Assembly: GCA_963819075.1 (NCBI GenBank)
Contig: CAWFUP010000004.1
Span: 62,001-126,000, forward strand
Direction of reading: 5' to 3'
Length of the DNA stretch: 64,000 nt
Origin: CAVQBJ01 sp963819075
GTDB lineage: Bacteria > Actinomycetota > Thermoleophilia > Solirubrobacterales > Solirubrobacteraceae
How positions within the stretch are numbered: position 1 is the first letter of the stretch; each line of letters begins with the position of its first letter. Shown here piece by piece: positions 7,741 through 15,998 of this stretch. Below the pieces are notes generated by a model. That model was given only the letters and a program-made list of their open reading frames with translations. It did no database searches and had not been told where the DNA came from. The position numbers and the translations under genes were made by a program.

Positions 7741-9003
7741 GTGAGGCTCGACGTACAGACACCAAGCGCGCCCGGACGAGCCGGCCGGGCGGCCGGCCGG
7801 TACCTGGCCGGTGAAGTGATGAGCGGTCCTCCCGGCTTCACCGTCACCACCGCCCGGCGAACACGAGACGCGCCAGCGGACACTGCATCCCCCGAGCCGA
7901 GGTTGCGCTGCCGCGTGCGCCTGGCCGACGGGCGCGTGTTCACCGGCGAGCTGGCGCCCTGGCGCCACCGCGCCCTGCAGCTGGGCCTGCTGCACGGCGA
8001 CAGCGACGGGTTCGTGGAGCTCACCCCGGGCGTGCGCGCACCCGACGGCCGGCTTGACCTGGACCGCCGCCGCCGAGCCGAGCACTACCTGCCCCGCGGC
8101 GCCAGCGGCCGCGAGGAATGGATCGCCCGGCTGCTCGAGCACGCCGAGCAGATCGCCCATGGAGCGTTCGCCACGCGGCGCTTCGACGGGCACCTGCGCG
8201 AGGAGGCGTTCGTCGGCGTCGCGCCGCGGATGCGCCGGCGCGGCAACAAGGAGGCCGTGGCGCTGACCCGCTTCCTGTGGGTGGACGTGGACCGCCCCGG
8301 GCAGCTGCCAGCGCTGTGGGCGTTCCTGGCCCAGCGCCCGTGCCATCTGCTGATCGCCTCCGGCGGATCCGGTGGCGTGCACGCCTACTGGCAACTGGAC
8401 CAACCCCTGCTCGCCGGACCGCCGACCGAGCCGACCGGCCCGATCGAGCGGGCGAACCTGCGCATCATCCACCGCCTCGGCGTCGACCCCGAGGGACGGC
8501 CCAACGTCGCCGATGTGAAGTGCCGAGAGCGGGCGCGCGTCATGCGAGTGGCCGGCAGCATCAACTACAAGACCGGGCGCCACGCCCGCGTCCTGGAGGC
8601 CGATCTTCACCTCGCTGCCTACCCGATCGAGGAGCTCGTCGGCGACCTGCCCGACCCGCAGGCGCCGAGCGCGCGCTCGTCGGCGAACGCGGCACGGCGC
8701 GTCGATGACGCCGACCCCTATAAGCGCATCGCGCCACCGCAGTACTTCGCCCGCCTGGCCGGCATCGACGTCCCCGCGCGCGGCGGCCTGGTGCGCTGCC
8801 CGGCCCACGACGATGCGCACCCGTCCTGCTCGGTGGGCGCCGAGGCGTCGCTGGGCTGGTGCTGTCACGCCTGCGACGCCCGCGGCGCGATCTATGACCT
8901 GGCGTCGGTGCTGATCGGCGGACCGGTCGGCCCGGCGCTGCGCGGCGAGGCGTTCAAGCGCGCCCGCGCCTACGTCGCCGACGTGCTCGGCGAGCTCACC
9001 TGA
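7741..9003 (+). CDS. AEP (prim-pol) primase with C-terminal DnaG-type zinc finger
   Basis: The N-terminal two-thirds is an archaeo-eukaryotic primase of the RepB/prim-pol kind. It shows LWVDVDRPG (metal-binding DxD, about residues 178-186), SGGSGGVHAYWQL with the catalytic His (about 207-219), and MRVAGSINYKTG (about 268-279), the usual RVxGSxNxK motif. The last 80 residues are a CHC2-like zinc finger as in DnaG: LVRCPAHDDAHPSC followed by GWCCHACDARG. The protein is about 420 residues. It would make primers for replication of the element. ATG 7735 abuts the SD (AAAGGAG), so GTG 7741 with 6-nt spacing is the better start. A C-terminal zinc finger after an AEP core reverses the order seen in DnaG, where the finger is N-terminal. 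Confidence 0.75.
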   Translation: MRLDVQTPSAPGRAGRAAGRYLAGEVMSGPPGFTVTTARRTRDAPADTASPEPRLRCRVRLADGRVFTGELAPWRHRALQLGLLHGDSDGFVELTPGVRAPDGRLDLDRRRRAEHYLPRGASGREEWIARLLEHAEQIAHGAFATRRFDGHLREEAFVGVAPRMRRRGNKEAVALTRFLWVDVDRPGQLPALWAFLAQRPCHLLIASGGSGGVHAYWQLDQPLLAGPPTEPTGPIERANLRIIHRLGVDPEGRPNVADVKCRERARVMRVAGSINYKTGRHARVLEADLHLAAYPIEELVGDLPDPQAPSARSSANAARRVDDADPYKRIAPPQYFARLAGIDVPARGGLVRCPAHDDAHPSCSVGAEASLGWCCHACDARGAIYDLASVLIGGPVGPALRGEAFKRARAYVADVLGELT

Positions 9004-9065
9004 ACCCCCCAACCATCGTGCCGGAGTCACCTCTCCGGCCCATTCAGCGAACAGGAGGACACGAC

Positions 9066-9401
9066 ATGTCCACCACCGCCATCCCCACCCTCGAGGTCGT
9101 GCCCCAGCGCACGGTGGCGCTCGGGATCGCCAACCGCCGGCGGCGCGCCACCGCGTCCCTGCGCCGCCTGGTGCGTGCGCGCGAGCTGCCGGTGAGCGCG
9201 CTCATCCTCGATCCCCCGCGCGAGCTGGAGCGCCACCTCACCTGGGAGGTGCTGCTGTGGCTGCCAAACCTCGGCCCCGAACGCCTGCGCCTGCTCAACG
9301 CCCGCGCGCTGCGCCGCGGCCACGTCAACCTCGCCGCCCCGCTCGGCGCCCTCACCGAACGCCAGCGCGAGTGGCTGGCCGGCGAGCTCCAGGGCCGATG
9401 A
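9066..9401 (+). CDS. mIHF-like nucleoid/integration host factor
   Basis: This protein of about 111 residues starts at ATG 9066 after the SD ACAGGAGG. Residues 14-105 follow actinobacterial integration host factor (mIHF): a basic helix ALGIANRRRRATASLRRLV, then a helix-two-turn-helix-like region VLLWLPNLGPERLRLLNARA, and a C-terminal ALTERQREWLAGEL. mIHF proteins bend and compact DNA and assist site-specific recombination. Its place between the primase and the recombination genes suggests the element carries its own copy. Its 3' end overlaps the next start (ATGA). Confidence 0.65.
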   Translation: MSTTAIPTLEVVPQRTVALGIANRRRRATASLRRLVRARELPVSALILDPPRELERHLTWEVLLWLPNLGPERLRLLNARALRRGHVNLAAPLGALTERQREWLAGELQGR

Positions 9402-9667
9402 GCGGCTATCGATGCGAGGCAGAAGCGGTCGCAGGCCCGGCGCACGAGGGGCTCCTCCATGGGGCCCGGCAGCTGTTGGTGCGCGTGCGGCTGTTCGACG
9501 GGCCGGGCGCCGTCGACGATCACGGCAGCCAGTCTGCTCTGCCAGACGCGTATACCGATCTGCGCCCCGAACAGGCGCGGCACCTGGCGCTGGGACTGCT
9601 CCAAGCCGCCGAGGACGCCGAGCGGCAAACGCTGCGGGCAAACTGGTGGAAGCCGGCCGCGCGATGA
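9398..9667 (+). CDS. Hypothetical protein in overlapping operon
   Basis: This 89-residue protein starts at ATG 9398, overlapping the mIHF-like stop by 4 bp. It contains ARQLLVRVRLFDGPGAV and a C-terminal helix EQARHLALGLLQAAEDAERQ, with no known motif. The two 4-bp overlaps (with the genes before and after it) make a translationally coupled run of three small genes after the primase. Function unknown. Confidence 0.5.
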   Translation: MSGYRCEAEAVAGPAHEGLLHGARQLLVRVRLFDGPGAVDDHGSQSALPDAYTDLRPEQARHLALGLLQAAEDAERQTLRANWWKPAAR

Positions 9668-9942
9668 GCGCCCACGCCCGGCCCACGACAGCGGCCGCGC
9701 TCGTGGTCGTGCACGTGCGCGAGCAAGTCAACCCGGCCCTGGCCGGACATGAGGGCCGCCACTACGACAGCCCACCCCAACCGCACCCGGCCGCGCTGGA
9801 GCTCGTGCAGGTCCTGCTCGGCCGCCCCACCCGCGACGGCGAGACGCGCTGGGTGCGCCCGATCGCCGGGGGGCGACGCACGATCACCCCCACCCCCGCC
9901 AGCCACGCCGGCGCGCCGACGCCAACTCACAACAGCCGGTGA
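9664..9942 (+). CDS. Hypothetical protein in overlapping operon
   Basis: This 92-residue protein starts at ATG 9664 and overlaps the preceding stop by 4 bp. The core AAALVVVHVREQVNPALAGH may be a strand-helix unit. The C-terminus is low-complexity Thr/Pro. No domain is recognised. It is the third coupled gene after the mIHF-like gene. Confidence 0.45.
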   Translation: MSAHARPTTAAALVVVHVREQVNPALAGHEGRHYDSPPQPHPAALELVQVLLGRPTRDGETRWVRPIAGGRRTITPTPASHAGAPTPTHNSR

Positions 9943-9956
9943 AAGGAGTGATGACC

Positions 9957-10214
9957 GTGAGCAGCTTCGTCGACCGGGCCGCCGACGCGCGACCCGACCG
10001 GGAGCGCGCGCTGCTGGACGCCGCCGAGACGATCGCCGACATGGCCCGGCGAGTGCAGCGAAACGGGCCGGAGATCACCTATGCCGGCGAGAAGCTCGCC
10101 TGGGCGCTGTACCGCTGCGCCGAGGCGCTCGCCCTGTGCGGCGCCGAATGGCACGAGGTCGCCGCCGAGGCACGCCGCGGATACGAGCACGGCCTGTGGC
10201 TCAACGGGCGATGA
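9957..10214 (+). CDS. Hypothetical helical protein
   Basis: This protein of about 85 residues is almost entirely helical: ERALLDAAETIADMARRVQR, then EITYAGEKLAWALYRCAEAL. GTG 9957 is 8 nt from the SD AAAGGAG and is preferred over ATG 9951, which is only 2 nt away. The nearly continuous arrangement with the previous gene suggests the same operon. No function can be assigned. Confidence 0.5.
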   Translation: MSSFVDRAADARPDRERALLDAAETIADMARRVQRNGPEITYAGEKLAWALYRCAEALALCGAEWHEVAAEARRGYEHGLWLNGR

Positions 10215-10252
10215 CGCCTGGGCCATTACCGATCAACGAACGGAGCTCTACC

Positions 10253-10995
10253 ATGACCAACATGACGACACCGTCGGAGACAGGCACCCGCTTGCGAAGC
10301 GATGCCAACCTCTCAGAGGTGATCGACGCGGTCAACGAGTTGCTCGACGAGGTCGCCGAGCGCTCGCGCGTATCGCCGTCGACCCCGCTCGACGAGCCGC
10401 ATCCGAGCGCCTCGATCGTCTACAGCGACGGGGAGTACGACGCCCTGGCAGAACGAGCGGCTGCGGCGCACGATGTCCGGTCGGCCGGCTGCCGGCAGGT
10501 GATCGCCGACATCAGCGTGGCGCCTCTCGCAACGGCGCCACAGACGTTTTCCAGCGGACGCGTCGAGCTTGACGAGTGGCTGCTCAAGCACGCGGCGACC
10601 GCTGGCCGGCCGGCTCAGCGCGGGTGTATCTCGCGCACAGCGACACGACCCTCGTCGGGTACTTCGCGTTGGCGGCGGGATCGGTCGACCCGACAAGGGC
10701 CGGGACGCGCACCCGAAAGGGAATGCCGCGACATCCCATCCCGGTTGTGCTGCTGGCCCGCCTCGCGGTAAGCAAGGACCGGCAACGCCGGGGCGTTGGT
10801 CGCGAGCTCGTGCGTAACGCCGCGGCACTGACGTCGCGGGCCGCACAGCTGATCGGCGTCAGAGCACTGGTCGTTGACGCCACAGACGAAGCAACCGCGC
10901 AGTTCTACGGCCGGGTGGGCTTCACAGCGAATGAGGCCAACCCGCTGCGGCTCGAGATCCTCATCAAGGATCTCGACGCGCTCACCGACGCGTGA
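10253..10995 (+). pseudogene. GNAT acetyltransferase (TA toxin-like), split by frameshift
   Basis: ATG 10253 opens a frame whose first about 85 residues are unfamiliar. The frame then turns into a GNAT N-terminus: QTFSSGRVELDEWLLKHAAT. The rest of the GNAT fold is in another frame: RVYLAHSDTTLVGYFALAAG, then LLARLAVSKDRQRRGVGREL (the acetyl-CoA loop RRGVG) and TAQFYGRVGFTANE. The shift lies in GGCCGGCCGG near 10603-10613. The pattern matches TacT/AtaT-like toxins that acetylate aminoacyl-tRNA. No DUF1778-type antitoxin is evident. The N-terminal extension might be what is left of an antitoxin fused by deletion. Either it is a pseudogene or one base is miscalled. Confidence 0.6.
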
Positions 10996-11007
10996 GATCG
11001 GCCGCGC

Positions 11008-11222
11008 GCCGCGCGTAGACCCGCCGGGCGCCAGGCCGTGAGCGCCTGAACTGTCGGCCGTGGCGTCGCGCGGTCAGCGACTCGGCGCTTCTGCGTCGAG
11101 CGTGGCCGCGCCGCGCCGCGCGTAGACCCGCCGGGCGCCAGGCCGTGAGCGCCTGAACTGTCGGCCGTGGCGTCGCGCTGTCAGCGACTCGGCGCTGCTG
11201 CGTCGAGCGTGGCCGCGCCGCG
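11008..11222. repeat. Two tandem 107-bp direct repeats
   Basis: The block GCGCGTAGACCCGCCGGGCG at 11011 recurs at 11118, and the following sequence repeats through the CGTCGAGCGTGGCCGCGCCG end. Unit length is 107 bp, with only a couple of substitutions seen (for example CGCGGTCAGCG against CGCTGTCAGCG). The pair fills the gap between the GNAT remnant and the helicase gene. Confidence 0.8.
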
Positions 11223-11294
11223 CCCGACGGCAGCACCCGGCGCGCCGAGCGGCGCGCCCAATCCCCTTCCCCCGGTCACCGAAGGAGGTGACGC

Positions 11295-13352
11295 ATGTCC
11301 CACCCCAGCGCGGGCGCCAGCCCGCTGCCCCACCGCCCGCCCGCCGGCCCCGACGCGCTGCTCGCCGGGCTGACGCCCGAGCAGGCCCGGGCCGTACGCC
11401 ACGCACGAGGTCCGCTGCTGTTGATCGCCGGACCGGGCGCCGGCAAGACCAGAACGATCACCCACCGTGTCGCGTACCTGCTCGCCGCCGGGCTCGCGCA
11501 GCCATGGGAGATCTTGGCCGTCACGTTCAGCGTGCGCGCGGCCGGCGAGCTGCGCCTGCGCCTCACCGACCTACTCGGCGAAGCACAAGCACGCGGTGTC
11601 ACCACGGCCACCTTTCACGCCGTCTGCGCGCGCATCCTGCGCGAGCACGCAAGCGCGGTCGGGCGGCGCGAGCACTGGACGGTGTATGACCAGATCGACG
11701 TGCGGCGCGTGATCGAGTGGCTGCTCTCAGACCCTGAGCGCGAGAGCATCCAGGGCGCCCTGGCCAGCACCGGGCGCCCACCGGCCGGCGAGCTGCTGGC
11801 CGCAATCTCGCTGGCCAAGAACGAGCTGCACACCCCCGACACCTACCGCCAAGCCAGCGGTCACCCCCAGGCCGAGCTGATCGCGGAGGTCTGGCGCCAG
11901 GCCGACACCGAGCTGCGCAACTCAAACGCGATCGATTTCGACGACATGCTGGCGCTCGCGGTGCGGCTGCTGGCCGAACAGCCGCACGTCCTCGCCCACT
12001 ACCGCCGCCGCTTCGCCTGGGTGCTGGTGGATGAGTTTCAGGACACCAACCGCGCCCAGGCCACCCTGATCGAGCTGCTCGCCGGCCCGGACGGGAACGT
12101 CACCGTCGTCGGCGATGACGATCAGCTGATCTACGGCTTCCGCGGCGCGCGGCCCGAGCACACGCTCGCGTTCGCCCAGCGCTTCCCGGCTCATGAGCGG
12201 ATCGTGCTCGCACGCAACTTCCGCTGCCGCGCCGAGATCCTGGACGCGGCCGTCGCGTGCGTGGCTCACAACCGCGACCGGGTGGCCAAGGCGCTGGTCG
12301 CCGTGCGCGGCGCCGGCGGGCGCGCCCACGCGCACGCCTTCGCCAGCGAGCGCCAGGAGGCCGAGTGGATCGCCGGCGTCGTCGCCGACGCGCTCGCGGC
12401 CGGCATCGCGCCCGACCAAGTGCTCGTGCTCGCCCGCACCGGCTATGGCACCGAGCCGGCCCAGGCCGCGCTCGCCCGCGCCGGCATCCCCCACCGCGTG
12501 CTCGGCTCGCTCGGGCTCTACGAGCGTGCCGAGGTCCGCGACGCGCTCGCGCACCTCACCCTGCTCGCCAACCCCTCAGACGCCCAGGCGCTGCGCCGCG
12601 CCATCCAGGCGCCCAAGCGCGGCATCGGACCCGCGGGCACCAAGGGGATCGTCGCGCTCGCCCGCGCCCGCCACGACGGCGACCTGATCACCGCCAGCAG
12701 CGACCCCGACGCGCTCGCCGCCATCCGCGGCCCCGGCGCGCGCGAACGAGCCCGACGCTTCGGCGAGCAGCTCGGACGCATCCGCGGCGAGCTGCTGGCC
12801 GGGCGCTCGCTCGGCCGGGTGACGGTCGCCACGGTGACGATCGCCGAGGGGCTCGTGGCCCACCACCAGCGGCGCCTGGAGCGCTCGCCGGACCCGACGG
12901 TGCGCGCCGACGCCGAGCGCGTGCTCGAGGACCTGCGCTCGCTGTGCCGCGCCGCGCACACCTGGGCCCAGCAGCACACCCAGTCCGGGCGCGCCGCGCT
13001 GTCCGGGTTTCTCGAGCACGCCGCCGGCCTGCACGCCCAGGAAGTCCCCGGCGGCGAGCGCGACCGCCGCATCACCGTCTCCAGCATCCACCGGGCCAAG
13101 GGCAGCGAGGCGCGGATCGTGCTGCTCGCCGCCTGCGAGGAGCGGCTGCTGCCCTCCTGGCGGGCGCTGCAGGCCGCCGACGAGCACGCCCTGCAGGAGG
13201 AACGGCGCCTGTTCTACGTCGCCGCCACCCGAGCCAAGGACTGGCTGCTGATCACCCATGCCGCCACCCGCAACGGGCGCCCCACCGCCGGCCCGTCCCG
13301 ATTCCTCGCCGAGGCCGGACTCACCCACGACCACGGGGCGCTCGCCGCCTGA
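11295..13352 (+). CDS. UvrD/PcrA/Rep-family (SF1A) DNA helicase
   Basis: This is a 685-residue helicase. Motif I is LLLIAGPGAGKTRTITHRVA (K51). Motif II is LVDEFQDTNRAQ (about 244-255), then VVGDDDQLIYGFRGARPEHT (motif III), LARNFRC (motif IV), VSSIHRAKGSEARIV (motif V) and RRLFYVAATRAKDWLLITH (motif VI). It unwinds DNA 3' to 5', here probably in element replication or conjugative DNA processing. The SD GAAGGAGGTGA precedes ATG 11295. It is near the usual UvrD length but without an obvious extra nuclease domain. Its last 36-40 codons are repeated, diverged but in frame and without gaps, at 15023-15133 and 15999-16118. Confidence 0.9.
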   Translation: MSHPSAGASPLPHRPPAGPDALLAGLTPEQARAVRHARGPLLLIAGPGAGKTRTITHRVAYLLAAGLAQPWEILAVTFSVRAAGELRLRLTDLLGEAQARGVTTATFHAVCARILREHASAVGRREHWTVYDQIDVRRVIEWLLSDPERESIQGALASTGRPPAGELLAAISLAKNELHTPDTYRQASGHPQAELIAEVWRQADTELRNSNAIDFDDMLALAVRLLAEQPHVLAHYRRRFAWVLVDEFQDTNRAQATLIELLAGPDGNVTVVGDDDQLIYGFRGARPEHTLAFAQRFPAHERIVLARNFRCRAEILDAAVACVAHNRDRVAKALVAVRGAGGRAHAHAFASERQEAEWIAGVVADALAAGIAPDQVLVLARTGYGTEPAQAALARAGIPHRVLGSLGLYERAEVRDALAHLTLLANPSDAQALRRAIQAPKRGIGPAGTKGIVALARARHDGDLITASSDPDALAAIRGPGARERARRFGEQLGRIRGELLAGRSLGRVTVATVTIAEGLVAHHQRRLERSPDPTVRADAERVLEDLRSLCRAAHTWAQQHTQSGRAALSGFLEHAAGLHAQEVPGGERDRRITVSSIHRAKGSEARIVLLAACEERLLPSWRALQAADEHALQEERRLFYVAATRAKDWLLITHAATRNGRPTAGPSRFLAEAGLTHDHGALAA

Positions 13353-13434
13353 CCAATCCAACAACCGACGACGACGAAGGGAGCCAGGCGACGGCCTTCA
13401 CCCCCGGCGCTACGCCGGCGGACCAGTAAACGCG

Positions 13435-13688
13435 GTGACCGTCACGGCGAACCTCGCACCGTTAACGGTCATCTGTCTGACCGTGCCCTACACGCCCACC
13501 GTCGAGCTCGAAACGATCTGGGTGGCCTGGACCGTCGAGGAGATCGACGAGCTCGAGCAGTTCGAGGCCCTCATGTGGGCCCGGGAGAACGAGACGCCCA
13601 ACAGCGCGCGGCACGACCGCGCGCCGAGGCATTGCGCGACCGCATCAGGCGATCGCACCGGGCGCGGGGCAAGGGGCGCCGCCGCTGA
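13435..13688 (+). pseudogene. Small ORF, probably frameshifted
   Basis: From GTG 13435 one frame gives a plausible acidic protein (TVELETIWVAWTVEEIDELE, then FEALMWARENETPNSARHD). It then degrades, while another frame continues sensibly as AEALRDRIRRSHRARGKGRR and stops at 13688. Joined, this makes a helical protein of about 84 residues. The family is unknown. The call rests only on composition in two frames. Confidence 0.3.
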
Positions 13689-13811
13689 GCGCCAGCCACT
13701 GCGGCGGCTGAACGCCTGGCGCAAACGAGCAAGCGGGCGCCGGGCATCTGGCCTGGAAGACGGATTGCACGGCGTCCAGAACGCAAGACAACGAAAGGAC
13801 GGTGATCTACG

Positions 13812-14012
13812 ATGTCCCTGATGACCAGGGGACTGCACAGCCCGCTGAATCGCAAACGCGCGCAACAGTGGGGCGCGATCTCCAAGGCCGGCAAGCAGGC
13901 CGACCGTCGGGAGGAAGCAGCGATGACCCCGCAGGAGCGCCTGGTTGTCGGCGAGGAGCTGCACCGTGCGGCGATGGAGCTGCACGCGAGCAATCCTCGG
14001 CGGCGCCAATGA
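13812..14012 (+). CDS. Small partner ORF of nucleotidyltransferase module 1
   Basis: This is a 66-residue basic helical protein starting at ATG 13812. Its C-terminal half, EEAAMTPQERLVVGEELHRA, resembles the short helices of small proteins that precede stand-alone nucleotidyltransferases. Its stop overlaps the start of the nucleotidyltransferase (ATGA at 14009-14012), as in toxin-antitoxin pairs. It could be the antitoxin or a chaperone-like partner. That is inferred from position only. Confidence 0.5.
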   Translation: MSLMTRGLHSPLNRKRAQQWGAISKAGKQADRREEAAMTPQERLVVGEELHRAAMELHASNPRRRQ

Positions 14013-14489
14013 GCGCCCCGAAGCTCGGCGAGATCCTCAAGACCCTCAACAAGCACGATGTCCCGTTCGTCCTGATCGGCGGATGGGCGGTGATCTTCCA
14101 TGGGTTCGTCCGCGCAACGAAGGACATCGACCCCTCTGATCCCCGATACACCTCAGGCGATCAACGGCGCACTCGCCGCGCTCATAGAGATGAACGCGAC
14201 GACACTCAACGGCCAGGCGGTGGAGAAGCTAAAGACGCCGTTGGCAAGCGGCGGAATTCGCGCGCAGACCGAATACGGAAAGCTCGATCTGCTGCTGGAG
14301 GGCGAGTCGCCGCTGACCTTCCAGGAGGTCTCGTCAAGCGCGGAGAAAGGCACGCTCTTTGACATGGAGGTGCCAATCGTCGACCTACCACATCTGGTCG
14401 CGTTCAAGCGACTGGCCAACCGCCAGCAGGACAAGGTCGATCTGACGGAGCTCGCCGAACGTCTCGGCGAGCTGCCCGAGCTGCCCTAG
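14009..14489 (+). pseudogene. MNT-type nucleotidyltransferase, frameshifted (module 1)
   Basis: The first frame reads LNKHDVPFVLIGGWAVIFHG, then FVRATKDID. That is the GG...DxD catalytic signature of the DNA polymerase beta-like (MNT) nucleotidyltransferase fold. At the CCCC run (14131-14134) the frame is lost. The next frame resumes with LIPDTPQAINGALAALIEMN, then LDLLLEGESPLTFQE and PHLVAFKRLANRQQDKVDLTE. The sum is about 160 residues, like the intact copy at 15404. Related proteins act as nucleotidyl-transferring toxins or AbiEii/DUF6036-like enzymes. The second aspartate of DxD is just before the break. Confidence 0.65.
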
Positions 14490-14593
14490 AGGCGCCACGC
14501 TGCCGACAAGAGGCGAGCGCCGATCCCCGACAACACAACGGCGGGCCGAGCCAAGCTCGGCCTCGCTTGAGGCGCTCACGGAAGGAGCACTCG

Positions 14594-14729
14594 ATGACAC
14601 GCACCGGCAGGGTCACGGACCAGATCGCCCTGCCCGGAGTTGTGCGAGCGCCACAGCGAATGGCTGTGGGGCTGGTCGGACACGCACGACTTCGACCCGA
14701 CAATCGACTGGGAGATCGGCGCGCGGTGA
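14594..14729 (+). pseudogene. Small gene remnant with C-x3-C-x2-H pattern
   Basis: ATG 14594 has a good SD (GGAAGGAG). The convincing protein is in another frame, ending at 14729: CPELCERHSEWLWGWSDTHD followed by FDPTIDWEIGAR. The aromatic-rich sequence and the Cys/His spacing look like a genuine small protein that has lost its frame between about 14600 and 14640. Family unknown. Confidence 0.35.
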
Positions 14730-14790
14730 GCACGGACGCCACATACCGGGCTGTGGACGCCCTGGCCGTTCAGCGCCGGCAGGTCACGCC

Positions 14791-14815
14791 AGGCACGGCG
14801 CTCAGCGCCGTGCCT
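14791..14815. other. Perfect 11-bp inverted repeat
   Basis: AGGCACGGCGC at 14791-14801 and GCGCCGTGCCT at 14805-14815 are perfect complements with a 3-nt centre (TCA). It lies in the about 290-bp non-coding stretch before the helicase-end fragment. It may be a terminator or a protein-binding palindrome. Confidence 0.45.
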
Positions 14816-15022
14816 GCGGCTGTTGCCCAGTGGCGTGGAGCCCGCACGCGAGCACGATCTCTGTGCGTGTTTGAGGCCGGGCTTTGCCGGGCTGAGCGCG
14901 CAAGGTCCCTCGCTGCGCGTACCGGCCCCGGCAGCGCCCCCGGGGCGCGGCCTGCGCGCGTGAGCCCAGCGCCGGCCTGAGCGTCGGCCCGAATGAGAGA
15001 TCCCGACAGCGGGGCAACGGAG

Positions 15023-15133
15023 CGGCTGGTGATCGGCCACCCCGCCACCCGGGCCGGACGGCCGACCGCCGGCCCGTCCCGGTCTCTCAGCGAGGCCGGC
15101 CTGTACGGGGCGCCCAACAGGCTGGCCGCGTGA
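15023..15133 (+). repeat. Duplicated 3' end of the helicase gene, copy 2
   Basis: In frame and without gaps, these 37 codons match the end of the 11295 helicase. ATRAGRPTAGPSRSLSEAGL corresponds to ATRNGRPTAGPSRFLAEAGL, and both end in LAA-stop. The two sequences are clearly diverged. The fragment has no start of its own and sits directly after nucleotidyltransferase module 1 and just before module 2. Confidence 0.75.
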
Positions 15134-15181
15134 CGGCAAGCGTCAGAACAGAACCAAACAATCGCAAACTGGAGGTCTACG

Positions 15182-15400
15182 ATGGTCACGATGACAGCGG
15201 AGCTGGATCTCGCCGACGCGCAACGGCGACGTGAAGAAGCAGCGGAACGGGCCAAACGCCTGGAGGAGCAGGGCGACGGCTGGGCCGCCATGGCGGCCTG
15301 GAAGGAGTACGAGCTCATCGGCGCCGCGATCGAGGCCCAAGGACAGACGCTGAAAGCCGAAGAACGCGCCCGCGCGGACGGCGTCACCCCCGGACGCTGA
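15182..15400 (+). CDS. Small partner ORF of nucleotidyltransferase module 2
   Basis: This is a 72-residue charged helical protein starting at ATG 15182: AQRRREEAAERAKRLEEQGD, then AWKEYELIGAAIEAQGQTLK. It probably forms a helical hairpin or coiled coil. It ends 3 bp before the nucleotidyltransferase start, giving a two-gene unit like module 1, although its sequence is not obviously related to the 13812 product. An antitoxin-like role is inferred from layout only. Confidence 0.55.
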   Translation: MVTMTAELDLADAQRRREEAAERAKRLEEQGDGWAAMAAWKEYELIGAAIEAQGQTLKAEERARADGVTPGR

Positions 15401-15403
15401 ACG

Positions 15404-15901
15404 ATGCTCGTGCCCCGCGCCGCCGGCGAACTGCTCGCCGAGCTGCAGCGCGAAAACCTGCCCCACGTCGTCGTCGGGGGCCTCGCGGTGAACCTCCTCG
15501 GCTACGAGCGGATGACCCGCGACGTCGACGTCCTCGTTCCCGCCACCCCACAGCAGGGACAAGCGATCCGCGCGTTCCTTACCCGAGTCGGCGCGACCCG
15601 ACCTGACGCCAGCCCGCTTCCGGACCTGCTGTTCGACGGAGAGCACCACATCAGAGCGCTCACGCCGTTCGGCCTCATCGACTTCATCCCCGAAGGCGGC
15701 GAGCCGCTCACGTTCCACAGCGTGGATGCGAGCGCCAAGTACGCCGACGTGCAGGGCACCCTCATCCGCCGAGCCGACCTGGCCCACCTCGTCGCGCTGA
15801 AGCGCCTGGCCGGACGCCCACAGGATCTGCAGGACCTCGAGATGCTCACCAAGGCACACGGGCAGCTTCCACTGCTGCGGCTGCCCGGCATCGACGACTG
15901 A
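15404..15901 (+). CDS. MNT-type nucleotidyltransferase (module 2, intact)
   Basis: This is a 165-residue protein. Residues 21-45 carry LPHVVVGGLAVNLLGYERMT followed by RDVDVLVP: the GG signature and metal-binding DxD of polymerase beta-fold nucleotidyltransferases. A third acidic position lies in FGLIDFIPEGG (about 85-95). The C-terminus has RADLAHLVALKRLAGRPQDL, the LVALKR-type helix usual in DUF6036/AbiEii-like enzymes. It would transfer nucleotides to an RNA, tRNA or protein target. With the upstream 72-residue gene it forms a probable TA-like or defence module. The start ATG 15404 has no strong SD and may rely on coupling. Confidence 0.7.
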   Translation: MLVPRAAGELLAELQRENLPHVVVGGLAVNLLGYERMTRDVDVLVPATPQQGQAIRAFLTRVGATRPDASPLPDLLFDGEHHIRALTPFGLIDFIPEGGEPLTFHSVDASAKYADVQGTLIRRADLAHLVALKRLAGRPQDLQDLEMLTKAHGQLPLLRLPGIDD

Positions 15902-15998
15902 CGCGCCGAACCCGATCGCCGCCGGCGAGGGACAGCGGCCGGCGGCCCGCGGGGCGAGTAACGAGTGGCATGCCACCTCGCCCGCCGCGCCGCGACGC

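Noticed and set aside
7156..9030. Minus-strand 624-codon open frame opposite the primase
   Set aside because: It is antisense to motif-bearing AEP/zinc-finger coding sequence, and its composition is that of a shadow frame.
12257..13429. 390-codon plus-strand alternative frame within the helicase
   Set aside because: It is an Arg/Pro-rich shadow of the helicase frame, which carries all SF1 motifs.
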